From Rurimicrobium sp040387755 (lineage in GTDB: Bacteria; Bacteroidota; Bacteroidia; Chitinophagales; Chitinophagaceae): a stretch of 64,000 nt of DNA. Under the pieces are notes generated by a model. That model was not told the origin of the DNA, did no database searches, and worked only from the letters and a program-made list of their open reading frames with translations. Positions within the stretch are counted from its first letter, which is position 1, and each line of letters opens with the position of its first letter. Below are positions 1 through 8,994 of the stretch, piece after piece. Location of the stretch: NCBI GenBank assembly GCA_040387755.1, contig JAZKDB010000001.1, positions 62,001-126,000 on the forward strand, given 5' to 3'. The position numbers and the translations under genes are program-made.

Positions 1-295
1 GTTCTTCGGCCCTACGCGCTTCTACTTCGTATTTATTATGATAATACCCTTTTCGAAAACTCTCCAGAAAGTATTTTCCTAAAAAGGTAAAAAGACCATG
101 CTGTTTAAATTGCCTGATATGCTCCAATTCATGCTTAAGCCACTTTTTGTTTTGCAGGAATTCGGATTTTGAAACTCCATACAGCAAAATTTTAGAACCC
201 AATACCATAGCCATTCTCGGCTCTTTTAATTTTATGGAAGCCAATCTTGCAAGCGCTGAGTTCTCTTTGATAATATAGATCGGTTCTGGCTTCAA
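1..295 (-). CDS. Metallopeptidase-like protein with HExxH motif (partial, C-terminus outside window)
   Basis: The frame runs off the left edge, so only about 98 N-terminal residues are visible. The start is TTG (293-295), directly preceded by an in-frame TAA, and a -7 promoter box lies about 20 bp upstream, which supports this start. HELEHIRQF at residues 55-63 is an HExxH zinc-site motif, and YEVEARRAEE about 30 residues later offers a glutamate that could be the third ligand. This arrangement resembles small Bacteroidota proteins of the DUF4157/minimal gluzincin type. No signal peptide or membrane segment is seen in the visible part. The substrate is unknown, and whether it is an active protease cannot be judged from the fragment. 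It is divergent from the DinB-like gene. Confidence 0.6.
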   Translation of the reverse strand, partial: MKPEPIYIIKENSALARLASIKLKEPRMAMVLGSKILLYGVSKSEFLQNKKWLKHELEHIRQFKQHGLFTFLGKYFLESFRKGYYHNKYEVEARRAEE

Positions 296-315
296 TTATT
301 TGGTGTTTTGTAAGG

Positions 316-323
316 CAAAAATA
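316..323 (-). promoter_or_regulatory. -7 promoter box for the leftmost gene
   Basis: The minus strand reads TATTTTTG, an exact match to the Bacteroidota -7 consensus TAnnTTTG, about 20 bp before the TTG start at 295. Confidence 0.45.
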
Positions 324-357
324 CAGAGATCTAAGCTTTACCTGACCTGATTAGTGC

Positions 358-365
358 TAAATTTG
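358..365 (+). promoter_or_regulatory. -7 promoter box for the DinB-like gene
   Basis: TAAATTTG matches TAnnTTTG. It lies downstream of a possible GTG start at 354, which argues that translation really begins at the ATG at 384. Confidence 0.45.
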
Positions 366-383
366 CAGAAACAAAAACCGTTT

Positions 384-947
384 ATGTCTTATTTAAAAAG
401 TGCACTCCGCCAATTTCAGTATTACAAGCTTTTGGGAGAGAAAGCAATGCAGCAATTAGAAGACGAGCAATTGTTTTTTAAACCAAATGAAGATACTAAT
501 AGCATTGCCATCATCATTCAGCATCTTTGGGGCAATATGTTGAGCCGTTGGACTGACTTTAAAACAACGGATGGTGAAAAACCCTGGCGTTTGCGTGATG
601 CTGAATTTGAGATTCAGAAAATAGACAGAACAGAACTGATGCAAAAATGGAATGAAGGTTGGGATTGTCTATTTGCGGCAATTGACAGCACTGCTGAAGA
701 AGAGCTTGGTGATATTATTTATATACGCAATGAAGGCCATTCCATAATGGAAGCGTTTAACAGGCAGATTGCTCATTATAGCTACCATGTTGGGCAAATT
801 GTTTTTATGGGCAAATTGTTGAGCAAAAATGAGTGGCAGAGTTTATCAATACCTCGTAACAAATCCAACGAATATAACATGGGTAAATTTGACCAGGAAA
901 AGTCTCAAAAACACTTTACTGACGAATGGCTTAATAAAAATCAATAG
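384..947 (+). CDS. DinB-superfamily protein (DUF1572)
   Basis: This 187-residue cytoplasmic protein belongs to the DinB/YfiT-like four-helix superfamily, DUF1572 branch. Three histidines fit the superfamily metal site: H47 in HLWGNMLSRW and H131/H135 in AHYSYHVGQ. The segment GEKPWRLRDAEF between the helices is typical of DUF1572. A longer frame from GTG at 354 exists, but the -7 promoter box lies inside it, so the ATG at 384 is chosen. DinB-like proteins are often metal-dependent thiol transferases; a bacillithiol-dependent role is possible because this genome carries the bacillithiol-system gene ytxJ (40976), but that is inference. It converges on the HAD phosphatase gene with a 6-bp gap. 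Confidence 0.8.
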   Translation: MSYLKSALRQFQYYKLLGEKAMQQLEDEQLFFKPNEDTNSIAIIIQHLWGNMLSRWTDFKTTDGEKPWRLRDAEFEIQKIDRTELMQKWNEGWDCLFAAIDSTAEEELGDIIYIRNEGHSIMEAFNRQIAHYSYHVGQIVFMGKLLSKNEWQSLSIPRNKSNEYNMGKFDQEKSQKHFTDEWLNKNQ

Positions 948-953
948 CTAATC

Positions 954-1613
954 CTAAGTAAAATCCTGCTCAATATCAAGAGCCAATAAACTGTTCACTT
1001 TTCTATCTGCAATTGCAAATCTCATATCATCATAGTAAATAGAGTCTGGAATCGCAATTACTTTCATGCGAGCAGCTTTAGCTGCAATTACACCGTTTAC
1101 AGAATCTTCCAGAACGATGCATTGCAATGGGTCGCTCTTTAATTGCGCAGCACAATGCAGAAATACAGCAGGATGAGGCTTGCCATAGCCAACAGTATCT
1201 GCAGATGATAATTCTTGAAAATAATGTGATAGTTTAAAGAAATGAATTAAATCCTGTAGCATTCTAATAGGAGATGAAGTAGCAACACCAAGTTTGTAAC
1301 CTTTGGCCACTAGTTGTTCCAACAGAATTACTGCTCCGGGCATAACCTTTGCCTGTTGCTTGGACAAAGCAATGATATGGTCAATTATTTCTTCCGCCAC
1401 TTCATGGACTCCGGCACCTTGCCATGGATATTTGACAGCCCAGTAAGCTACCACCTCGTGTATTTTAAGGCCAGTTGTTTCTTTAAATTGATGTGTAGCA
1501 ATAGGAATGTTATGCTTTTGTGCAACATGCAGCATGCTTATACTCCAAAGTGGCTCAGTATCTAATAATAAGCCATCCATATCAAATATTACGGTGTTAA
1601 TCATCTGCTTCAT
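954..1613 (-). CDS. HAD-IA family phosphatase, hexitol phosphatase/beta-phosphoglucomutase-like
   Basis: A 219-residue HAD-superfamily hydrolase of subfamily IA. Motif I is DMDGLLLDTE at residues 11-20, with nucleophile D11 and acid/base D13. Motif II is the TSS near residue 107, motif III the lysine of GKPHP, and motif IV LEDSVNG. The helical cap between motifs I and II fits phosphatases acting on sugar or polyol phosphates, such as HxpB/YniC or beta-phosphoglucomutase. Length and motif spacing are complete. The exact substrate cannot be read from the sequence. The enzyme should be cytoplasmic. It is convergent with the DinB-like gene and divergent from the M16 operon. Confidence 0.85.
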   Translation of the reverse strand: MKQMINTVIFDMDGLLLDTEPLWSISMLHVAQKHNIPIATHQFKETTGLKIHEVVAYWAVKYPWQGAGVHEVAEEIIDHIIALSKQQAKVMPGAVILLEQLVAKGYKLGVATSSPIRMLQDLIHFFKLSHYFQELSSADTVGYGKPHPAVFLHCAAQLKSDPLQCIVLEDSVNGVIAAKAARMKVIAIPDSIYYDDMRFAIADRKVNSLLALDIEQDFT

Positions 1614-1742
1614 TTAAAATTGGCACAAATATCAGTGTTGACGGGGGAAGTTTCGGGGGATTTTCGGCGGAATTTTTAAAATAAAGCAACAAGCTACGTC
1701 TTAAAATGATAATTTCGCTACTTCAAAATGCACTATAATTTT

Positions 1743-3116
1743 ATGAAGTTAAAAGCTTTTTATGCGCTTCTGCTCGGAACATCCCTGCTCAGTGCGCCGT
1801 CTATGGCACAGACCAAAGTTGCGGCAACCGCTGCTAAACCTGCCGCCGCACAAGGTAGAATAAAATTTACAGAATATGATTTGGCTAACGGCTTGCATGT
1901 TATTCTGCACGAAGACCACGCAACACCTATTGTTACGGTTTCTGTAATGTATCATGTCGGTTCAAAAAACGAAGATCCCCAGCGCACGGGTTTTGCTCAC
2001 TTTTTTGAGCATTTGTTATTTGAAGGAAGTGAAAATATCGGACGTGGTGAGTATATGAAATTGGTGCAGGCCAATGGTGGACAATTAAACGCTAATACTT
2101 CTCAGGATCGTACCTTCTATTTCGAAACACTGCCTTCCAATCAATTGGAGCTTGCTTTATGGATGGAGTCTGAAAGAATGTTTCAGGCAAAAATTGATGA
2201 TATTGGTGTAGAAACTCAACGTAAAGTAGTAAAAGAAGAAAAGAAGCAAAGTTTTGATAACCGCCCTTATGGTCAGTTACTTAATGTCGTTTTTGATAAT
2301 CTCTTCACCACTCACCCTTATCGCTGGAGTCCTATCGGTAAAGAACAATATATCGATCAGGCCAAAATCGAAGAGTTTATGGAATTTTATAAAACCTTCT
2401 ATGTGCCTAACAATGCCGTTTTGGTAATTGGTGGTGACATTACAGAAGCACAGACAAAAGCCCTGATAGAAAAATATTTTGCAACAATACCAAAAGGTAC
2501 TAAAGCAATACCTCGTCCTACAGAGGTAGAGCCTGTTCAAACTGCGGAGAAACGTACAACTTTCTACGACAACGTACAATTGCCGGCTGTGATTTTTGCT
2601 TATCATGGTGCTGCAATGGGTACAGATGATTTTTATGCTTTACAGTTGTTGAATCAGTTATTGTCTCAGGGTAAAAGTTCAAGATTCCAGAAGGAGATTG
2701 TAGACAAACAACAAAAAGCCCTTGCAGTTGGAGCATTTGCTTTGCCTAACGAGCAACCCGGTGCCGTGATGATGTTTGGTATTGCCAATATGGGTGTAAA
2801 ACCTGAAGAATTGGAAAAAATAATGGATGACGAGATTGCTAAAGTACTTGCAGCACCTCTTGGAGATGCAGAGTACAAAAAATTGATGAATCAGGCAGAG
2901 AACGATTTTATCAGTCAAAACAGCCGTGTTGCTGGTATTGTTGAAAATTTAGCGACCAATTATACGTATTTCCGTGATGCAAATCTTATCAATACAGAAT
3001 TGGGTCGCTATACAAAAATTACAAAAGAAGATTTGCAACGTGTTGCTAAGAAATACTTTACCAAAGAGAATCGTTTGGTAGTGCATTACTTACCTAAATC
3101 TGAAGAAAAGAAATAA
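1743..3116 (+). CDS. M16 family zinc peptidase (active subunit)
   Basis: A 457-residue insulinase/pitrilysin-family (M16) metallopeptidase with an N-terminal signal peptide ending near residue 22, so it acts in the periplasm. The inverted zinc motif HFFEH is at residues 86-90, with the third ligand expected at E166 in KVVKEEKKQ, the family spacing of about 76 residues. A second M16 domain follows (residues about 210-400). An ATG 15 bp upstream (1728) is also possible; 1743 is preferred because it starts a typical signal peptide. The next gene encodes a partner without the zinc motif, as in two-subunit M16 enzymes related to mitochondrial processing peptidase. The substrates are probably peptides. 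Confidence 0.9.
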   Translation: MKLKAFYALLLGTSLLSAPSMAQTKVAATAAKPAAAQGRIKFTEYDLANGLHVILHEDHATPIVTVSVMYHVGSKNEDPQRTGFAHFFEHLLFEGSENIGRGEYMKLVQANGGQLNANTSQDRTFYFETLPSNQLELALWMESERMFQAKIDDIGVETQRKVVKEEKKQSFDNRPYGQLLNVVFDNLFTTHPYRWSPIGKEQYIDQAKIEEFMEFYKTFYVPNNAVLVIGGDITEAQTKALIEKYFATIPKGTKAIPRPTEVEPVQTAEKRTTFYDNVQLPAVIFAYHGAAMGTDDFYALQLLNQLLSQGKSSRFQKEIVDKQQKALAVGAFALPNEQPGAVMMFGIANMGVKPEELEKIMDDEIAKVLAAPLGDAEYKKLMNQAENDFISQNSRVAGIVENLATNYTYFRDANLINTELGRYTKITKEDLQRVAKKYFTKENRLVVHYLPKSEEKK

Positions 3117-3165
3117 TTTTTAGCACCTCAACAATTCTTTGTTTTTACAAAAAAGAAAATATTCA

Positions 3166-5241
3166 ATGAAAAAGATAACATTATCCATATTAGCCCTTGC
3201 ACTTACTGCAAGCACTTGGGCGCAAACATTAGATCGTAGTCAGAGACCGAAGCCCGGTCCGGCTCCTGAAATAAAATTGGGCAAAACTGAAAGTTTTACT
3301 TTGCCGAATGGTCTGAAGGTTTTTGTAGTTGAAAACCACAAATTACCCACTGTTTCTATGTCTATTCAATTAGATATCCGACAAGAATTGCAAGGTAGCA
3401 TGGCCGGCTATTCTGATTTTGTGGGTGAATTACTGTCCAGTGGTACAAAAACGCGTAGCAAGGATAAACTCAACGAAGAGATTGATTTTATTGGTGCTTC
3501 TATCTCTGCAAATGCAGAAGGAGCTTTTGCATTTGGTCTGAAAAAGAATCAGAACAAAATGATGGAAATATTGAGTGATATGATTCTTAATTCAGACTTT
3601 AAACAGGATGAATTGGACAAACTCAAAACACAGGCATTGTCAGGTCTGGAAACCAGTAAGAACGATCCGGACGCAATGATGGACAATGTTCAGAAAGTAC
3701 TGAATTATACAACCAATCATCCTTATGGTGAAGTAGAAACCGAAGAATCGATCAAAGCAATTACACTTGATCGTTGTAAAAAATATTATGAGACCTATTT
3801 CCGCCCGAATGTGGCATATATGGCTATTGTTGGTGATATTACCGCTGCAGAAGTAAAACCTCTGATTGCAAAATACTTTGGTACATGGGTTAAGAAAGAT
3901 GTGCCCGTTGCTATGTACAGTCAGCCGGAAGCACCATTGTCACCAAAGGTTGCCTTCGTTCCGCGCGATGCCTCTGTACAAAGTGTTATCAGTATAACAA
4001 GACCTATTGACTTAAAGCCCGGTGCTCCTGACGGTTTTGCTGCAAGTGTAGCAAATACTGTATTGGGTGGAGGTTCTCAAGGTCGTTTGTTCCTTAATCT
4101 TCGTGAAAAGCACGCTTGGACTTATGGCTCTTATTCCGGTCTTAATGCAGATATTCTGGTAGGTAATTTTGGTGCAGAAGCCAAAGCCCGTAATCCTGTT
4201 ACTGATAGCTCTGTTGCAGAAATTATAGCAGAAATGAACCGTTTGCAAACAGAAGAAGTAGATAAAGAATCATTGCAAAATACGATCAATTATTTGGGTG
4301 GTGGATTTGCAATTGGTTTGGAGTCTCCACAGCGTGTGGCTCAATTTGCAATCAATATAGATCGTTATAAATTACCTGCAGATTATTATCAAAATTATCT
4401 TAAAAATCTAAATGCAGTAACAGCTGCTGACGTTAAAGCAGCTGCTCAGAAATACATGAATCCCCGCAACATGAATATCATTGTAGTGGGTAGCAAAGAC
4501 GAGGTTGCGGCTAAATTGGGTCGTTTTGCAAAGAACAATGTGATTACTTATTATGACAATTACGGTAATGTAATTGTTCCTTCTGAAACAAAATCTGCCG
4601 GTAATGTAAAGGCTGAAGATGTAATGAAGAACTATGCAAATGCTATTGGTGGCGAAAAAGCAATCAAAGGATTAAAAGATATCAAGACCATCAGAAAGGG
4701 AACCATGCAAGGTGGTGAAATCACCATTATGAATTTCCAGAAGGAAGGTACTAAAATGAAAGCTGTAGTTAATGGTACGTTTAACGGACAAACGATGAAC
4801 CTTCAGCGTACGGTATTGAATGGAGATAAAGGATATCAGGAAGCTCAGGGTCAGAAGAAAAATCTGGAAGGTGCGGAGCTTGAAGGAGTCAAACAACAAG
4901 CTGATATGCAAGCTGAATTGAATCCGGAAAAATATGGTGTTAAGCGTTCAGTAAAAGGTATCGCTCAGGTAAATGGTGCAGAAGCTTATTGGATTGAAGC
5001 AGTAGATAAAGCCGGTAAAAAATCATCTGAATATTATGATGTAAAAACTAGTTTTCTTGTAAAACAAGTAGGAGCTGGTGAGGGTGATAATCCTGGAATG
5101 GTTGTTGAGTTTTCAGACTACAAAGAAGTACCAGGTGCCAATGGTTATAAGATTCCTTATACTTTGAAAATGATGGGTGGTGAATTTAAAATTCAATCTG
5201 TAGACATCAACAAAGGCATAGCCGATAAAGAGTTTGAGTAA
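3166..5241 (+). CDS. M16 family non-catalytic partner with C-terminal LolA-like extension
   Basis: A 691-residue exported protein with a clear signal peptide (cleavage after about residue 19). The ATG at 3166 is used rather than the in-frame TTG at 3139, which would add residues before the signal peptide. Two M16 domains span residues about 40-460. The zinc motif is lost: where the upstream gene has HFFEH this one reads DFVGE (residues 84-88). Residues from about 475 onward form an extra domain beginning YANAIGGEKAIKGLK, which resembles Bacteroidota outer-membrane lipoprotein-sorting (LolA/LolB-like) folds. It lies 49 bp after the active M16 gene and probably forms a heterodimer with its product. 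The role of the extension is unknown. Confidence 0.85.
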   Translation: MKKITLSILALALTASTWAQTLDRSQRPKPGPAPEIKLGKTESFTLPNGLKVFVVENHKLPTVSMSIQLDIRQELQGSMAGYSDFVGELLSSGTKTRSKDKLNEEIDFIGASISANAEGAFAFGLKKNQNKMMEILSDMILNSDFKQDELDKLKTQALSGLETSKNDPDAMMDNVQKVLNYTTNHPYGEVETEESIKAITLDRCKKYYETYFRPNVAYMAIVGDITAAEVKPLIAKYFGTWVKKDVPVAMYSQPEAPLSPKVAFVPRDASVQSVISITRPIDLKPGAPDGFAASVANTVLGGGSQGRLFLNLREKHAWTYGSYSGLNADILVGNFGAEAKARNPVTDSSVAEIIAEMNRLQTEEVDKESLQNTINYLGGGFAIGLESPQRVAQFAINIDRYKLPADYYQNYLKNLNAVTAADVKAAAQKYMNPRNMNIIVVGSKDEVAAKLGRFAKNNVITYYDNYGNVIVPSETKSAGNVKAEDVMKNYANAIGGEKAIKGLKDIKTIRKGTMQGGEITIMNFQKEGTKMKAVVNGTFNGQTMNLQRTVLNGDKGYQEAQGQKKNLEGAELEGVKQQADMQAELNPEKYGVKRSVKGIAQVNGAEAYWIEAVDKAGKKSSEYYDVKTSFLVKQVGAGEGDNPGMVVEFSDYKEVPGANGYKIPYTLKMMGGEFKIQSVDINKGIADKEFE

Positions 5242-5265
5242 GTTTGATTTTAAATTAAAATAGAC

Positions 5266-5297
5266 AAGCCGCCGTAAACAATTGTTTACGGCGGCTT
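5266..5297. terminator. Two-way terminator between the M16 operon and the beta-barrel gene
   Basis: A perfect 32-bp palindrome (arms AAGCCGCCGTAAACAA) followed on the plus side by TTGTTTT. It sits between convergent genes and can serve both. Confidence 0.85.
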
Positions 5298-5321
5298 TGT
5301 TTTAGGTTGTTTTAAGAATGA

Positions 5322-6065
5322 TTATTCCGTTTCTTCCGTTGCTTGCTTTTTGGGTTTTGGAGCAAAGTAGTAATGAACTCCTAGTGCAAAGCCAGCAGGA
5401 TAAAGATTATAGCCAAGATTGAAAGCACTTGATTTTATGTTTTGATTGCTTGCAGTAGCTTTTGATGAACCATAGCTAGCAAAAATACTTGCAAAAGTTG
5501 CCTCAATACCCAATTTGGGCGTTACAAAATAAGTTACACCTGGTCGGATATCAAGGTTGAAATTAGGGCTTTCCCCAAAATTTCCCTCATTGATAGTTGT
5601 GTTTGAAATTGTTGTTGGCCCTGTTTTTTGCTCAGTAGTATTTTTTTCTTTGTTCCATATCCCTGTACTTAATGTGCCATTTACAAAAAATGCAAATCGC
5701 TTACTCAAGGTCTTGTTGTAACGTGCCAAAAAGTTAAACCCAAAATAGTATTCTTGTTTTTGTTGCTTTGTAAAATCAGTTGTTACACTATTAAGGTCAT
5801 TTGTAGTACTATTCGCCGTCCTAACATTTAAGCCTAACCCTATTGCCCAATTTTTAGATACATAATAACCTGCTTGCGGTTCGATTGAAAAACCAGTGCT
5901 TTTTGAATCTCTCGAGCCAAGAGGAGAAGATGCTGAACTACTACTGGTGCTAAAACTAGATCTTCCTCCTATAAAAACTGTTCCTTTTTCGATTTGGGCA
6001 TTCGCGCTAATGCTCAGCATTGAAATACTTGCAAATAGTAGTGACTTGATTTTTCGTTTGTTCAT
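5322..6065 (-). CDS. Outer-membrane beta-barrel protein
   Basis: A 247-residue protein with a signal peptide ending at SANA-Q near residue 23. The rest is rich in alternating aromatic and polar residues (for example WAIGLGLNVRT, EYYFGFNFLARYNK, FAFFVNGTLSTG, FALGVHYYF) as in an 8- to 10-stranded outer-membrane barrel of the OMP_b-brl type. A serine-rich stretch near residues 35-48 would be a loop. The last strand is followed by a short charged tail, KPKKQATEETE. No enzymatic motif is seen. It converges on the M16 operon across a perfect palindromic terminator. A porin-like or adhesin role cannot be decided. Confidence 0.8.
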   Translation of the reverse strand: MNKRKIKSLLFASISMLSISANAQIEKGTVFIGGRSSFSTSSSSASSPLGSRDSKSTGFSIEPQAGYYVSKNWAIGLGLNVRTANSTTNDLNSVTTDFTKQQKQEYYFGFNFLARYNKTLSKRFAFFVNGTLSTGIWNKEKNTTEQKTGPTTISNTTINEGNFGESPNFNLDIRPGVTYFVTPKLGIEATFASIFASYGSSKATASNQNIKSSAFNLGYNLYPAGFALGVHYYFAPKPKKQATEETE

Positions 6066-6239
6066 TTGTTGTTTGTTTTAGATAGGATGAATCAAATGTT
6101 GTAGTGTTAAATGCCTAAATGACAATTAATTGCAAATATTGCGCTAATTTATTGATAAAGACCTGTCATTGGCCATTTGTTTTGCGATAAGTTTAATGAA
6201 CTATAAAAAATATCCTGAAATAGTTCTCTGTTTAAATTT

Positions 6240-6247
6240 TACTTTTG
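6240..6247 (+). promoter_or_regulatory. -7 promoter box for prmA
   Basis: TACTTTTG, an exact TAnnTTTG match, 20 bp before the prmA TTG start. Confidence 0.5.
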
Positions 6248-6266
6248 CATCAAATACAATTCCATT

Positions 6267-7082
6267 TTGAATTATTTCCAACTTTCTATAGCAATACCCA
6301 ATGACGAAACTCGCGAACTACTCATTGCTGCCCTAAGTGAGCAAGGAGTAGAGGGTTTTGAAGAAGATGAAACCACACTTAAAGCATTCGTTTCAGAAGC
6401 GGATTATCAGGCAGTAGTAATTGCTGAAATTCTGCAGGAGTTTGGGCTTACATCAAAGTTGGAAACCATTGAGCCCACAAATTGGAATGCCAAATGGGAA
6501 GCGGATTTTGAACCAGTACTCATTAATGATTTTTGCACCATTCGGGCGCATTTTCACACAATTCCACTTACTACTAAGCATGAAGTAATTATTACACCCA
6601 AAATGTCTTTTGGTACCGGCCATCATGCCACCACCCATTTAATGGTGGCGCAAATGCAGCATATCGACTTTAAAGACAAATCTGTTTTTGATTTTGGAAC
6701 AGGCACAGGAGTTTTGGCCATTCTTGCCGAGATTTTGGGCGCATCAGAAATTATCGCTATTGATAATGACGAATGGTCTTTTGAAAATACGCGGGAGAAT
6801 ATAGGGCTGAACAATTGCCATAATATCAGTGTGAGTATGGACAGCATTGAATCTGTTCAGCAAACATTTGACATCATATTGGCGAATATCAATCGCCATA
6901 TTCTGCTCGCTTACATGCCCAAAATGTATCAGCTTTTGAACGATGGCGGTACATTATTAATGAGCGGCTTATTAACCGACGACGAGTTAATGGTGAGTGA
7001 TGCTGCTAAAGCCGCAGGCTTTACTGTGCAAGGCGTATTTACCCGGAACAATTGGATTTCGATATTGTGCGCTAAATCTTAA
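6267..7082 (+). CDS. prmA: Ribosomal protein L11 methyltransferase
   Basis: A 271-residue SAM-dependent methyltransferase that trimethylates ribosomal protein L11 in the cytoplasm. The family signature FGTGHHATTHLM (residues 115-126) is followed by the SAM-binding glycine motif DFGTGTGVL (142-150), the acidic D166 after strand 2 (IAIDND) and the catalytic-loop motif LANINR (205-210). The N-terminal 65 residues form the substrate-recognition domain. The start is TTG at 6267, chosen because a promoter box lies just upstream and the alignment to the family begins there. Its TAA stop overlaps the mutL stop by 4 bp (TTAA), so the two convergent genes share bases and have no terminator between them. 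Confidence 0.95.
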   Translation: MNYFQLSIAIPNDETRELLIAALSEQGVEGFEEDETTLKAFVSEADYQAVVIAEILQEFGLTSKLETIEPTNWNAKWEADFEPVLINDFCTIRAHFHTIPLTTKHEVIITPKMSFGTGHHATTHLMVAQMQHIDFKDKSVFDFGTGTGVLAILAEILGASEIIAIDNDEWSFENTRENIGLNNCHNISVSMDSIESVQQTFDIILANINRHILLAYMPKMYQLLNDGGTLLMSGLLTDDELMVSDAAKAAGFTVQGVFTRNNWISILCAKS

Positions 7083-8920
7083 CCCAACAAACTGTCCAGA
7101 TCTTCTTTAGGCATCACTCCAAATACTTTTTTACCATTGGGGCTAAATTCCGGTTGGCTGCAGGCAAATAGCTCGTCGATAAGCGCCTGCTGATTTTCAG
7201 ACTGTAGATAATCTGTCTGAGCCATGGCCATTCTTCTGGCAATTTTTACCAGCATCGCATGGGCATTTACTTCTGTTGCTTTGCTGTTCTCATTTTTGCT
7301 ATGTTCAAGCAGCTCATCCAGTACGTTTTTCTCTTCACCTGCAGACATTCCCGAAGGTATACCCTGAATAACAAAGGTGTTTTTACCAAAATGGCTGATA
7401 TCAAAGCCAATTCTGGCCATATCCGGCAAAAGTGAAAGCAACAATGCTTCATCCTGCGGCATTACTTCATAGTTCAGCGGAAATAAAACTCTTTGCGAAA
7501 CAGATTTCCCATCTTCCCATTGACTCATTAAGCGCTCGTACCAAATACGTTCCTGTGCCCTGCGGATATGGATATACATCAGTCCTGACTTTACAGTTGT
7601 TACCAACATTGAACCCTGAACCAGAAGTATATTTTGCTTTGCCGAGCCTCCGCTTAGTGAAGATTTTTGAGCAGGAGCTGTTGGTGAATTTGTCTGAATT
7701 TCTGCTTGTGTAAAATGTTTTTCCGGAATACTTCCTGCTATTTCATAGACTTCCTTCCAACGCGTAAGGCCATCTTTTTTGTCTATAAAATGGGCCTGAT
7801 TTTTTTGTGTAAAACTATTGCTGAGATAACCGCTGCTGGCTTTGTCTATATCTTTCGAAGTAGCTGGCAATTGAACTGAAGGTAATTGTTGAATTTCTGC
7901 ACTTAATGAAAAATCCAGAGATGGTGCAATGTTGTTTCGAGCCAAAGCGTGTTTTACCGATGCATTTAAGTAGGCGTACATCAATTGATCATCTTCAAAT
8001 TTTACCTCTTGCTTTGTAGGATGCACATTGACATCTACCCGAGAAGGGTCTAGCTCAAGAAATAAAATATAAAAGGGGAAAAGGTCCTTCGGGATTAAAC
8101 CTTCATAGGCTTGTACCAAAGCATGATTCAGGTAATTACTGCGGATAAACCGATTGTTGAGGAAGAAATATTGCATTCCTCTGGTTTTGGTAGCAGCATC
8201 CGGTTTGCCGACAAATCCATGTATGTTCAAAAAGTCTGTTTGTTCTGAGACCGGAACTAATTTCTTATCATAACTATTGCCAAAAAGCGCTACAATTCTT
8301 GCTTTCAGGCTGCCTGATGAAAGATTGTATTGCTCTGTTCCATTGCTGAAATAACGAAAACTGACAGCAGGGTAGGCTAATGCAATACGTGTAAATTCAT
8401 CAACAATATTGCGCAGTTCTGTGGTATTGCTTTTGAGAAAATTCCGGCGTGCCGGTACATTAAAAAACAGATTTTTCAGCATTATATTGGTTCCTGTAGC
8501 TGCAGCACAAGGTTCCTGACTCAATACCTCGGATCCTTCAATGATTATCTGGTTGCCCACCTCATCTTCAATTCTTCGGGTTTTCATTTCCATTTGGGCA
8601 ACAGCAGCCATTGAGGCTAAGGCTTCTCCCCGAAAACCCATAGTGCGGATGGTAAACAAGTCCTCAATTTTTTGAATTTTGGAAGTGGCATGTCTTTCAA
8701 AACTCATCCGCGCATCTGTAGGTGACATTCCTTTACCATTGTCAATCACCTGAATCAGTTCTTTACCAGCATCCTTAATGACCAGTTGTATTTCTGTGGC
8801 TCCTGCATCAACAGCATTTTCCAGCAATTCTTTGACAGCCGAGGATGGACGTTGTATAACTTCGCCGGCAGCAATTTGATTGGCAATATGATCGGATAGC
8901 AGATTGATAATGTCGGACAC
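7079..8920 (-). CDS. mutL: DNA mismatch repair protein MutL
   Basis: A 613-residue MutL. The GHKL ATPase is complete: ELLENAVDAGA (31-41), DNGKGM (60-65) and GFRGEAL (95-101). The linker spans about 340-430, and the C-terminal dimerisation domain follows. The start is GTG at 8920. The endonuclease site of many MutL proteins is degenerate: where DQHAAHERI is expected the protein has HIRRAQERI (about residue 455), and the zinc motif CPHGRP is replaced by SPNGKK near residue 597. The protein is therefore probably not a nicking endonuclease, which I believe occurs in other Bacteroidota too. MutL couples MutS mismatch recognition to downstream repair. mutL lies 74 bp after the TIGR02757 gene on the same strand. 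Confidence 0.95.
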   Translation of the reverse strand: MSDIINLLSDHIANQIAAGEVIQRPSSAVKELLENAVDAGATEIQLVIKDAGKELIQVIDNGKGMSPTDARMSFERHATSKIQKIEDLFTIRTMGFRGEALASMAAVAQMEMKTRRIEDEVGNQIIIEGSEVLSQEPCAAATGTNIMLKNLFFNVPARRNFLKSNTTELRNIVDEFTRIALAYPAVSFRYFSNGTEQYNLSSGSLKARIVALFGNSYDKKLVPVSEQTDFLNIHGFVGKPDAATKTRGMQYFFLNNRFIRSNYLNHALVQAYEGLIPKDLFPFYILFLELDPSRVDVNVHPTKQEVKFEDDQLMYAYLNASVKHALARNNIAPSLDFSLSAEIQQLPSVQLPATSKDIDKASSGYLSNSFTQKNQAHFIDKKDGLTRWKEVYEIAGSIPEKHFTQAEIQTNSPTAPAQKSSLSGGSAKQNILLVQGSMLVTTVKSGLMYIHIRRAQERIWYERLMSQWEDGKSVSQRVLFPLNYEVMPQDEALLLSLLPDMARIGFDISHFGKNTFVIQGIPSGMSAGEEKNVLDELLEHSKNENSKATEVNAHAMLVKIARRMAMAQTDYLQSENQQALIDELFACSQPEFSPNGKKVFGVMPKEDLDSLLG

Positions 8921-8994
8921 GAAGAGATATTTTGGATAGCGAAGATAAGCAAAATATATAGCCTGATAAATGCATTATGACGTTATACATGCAA

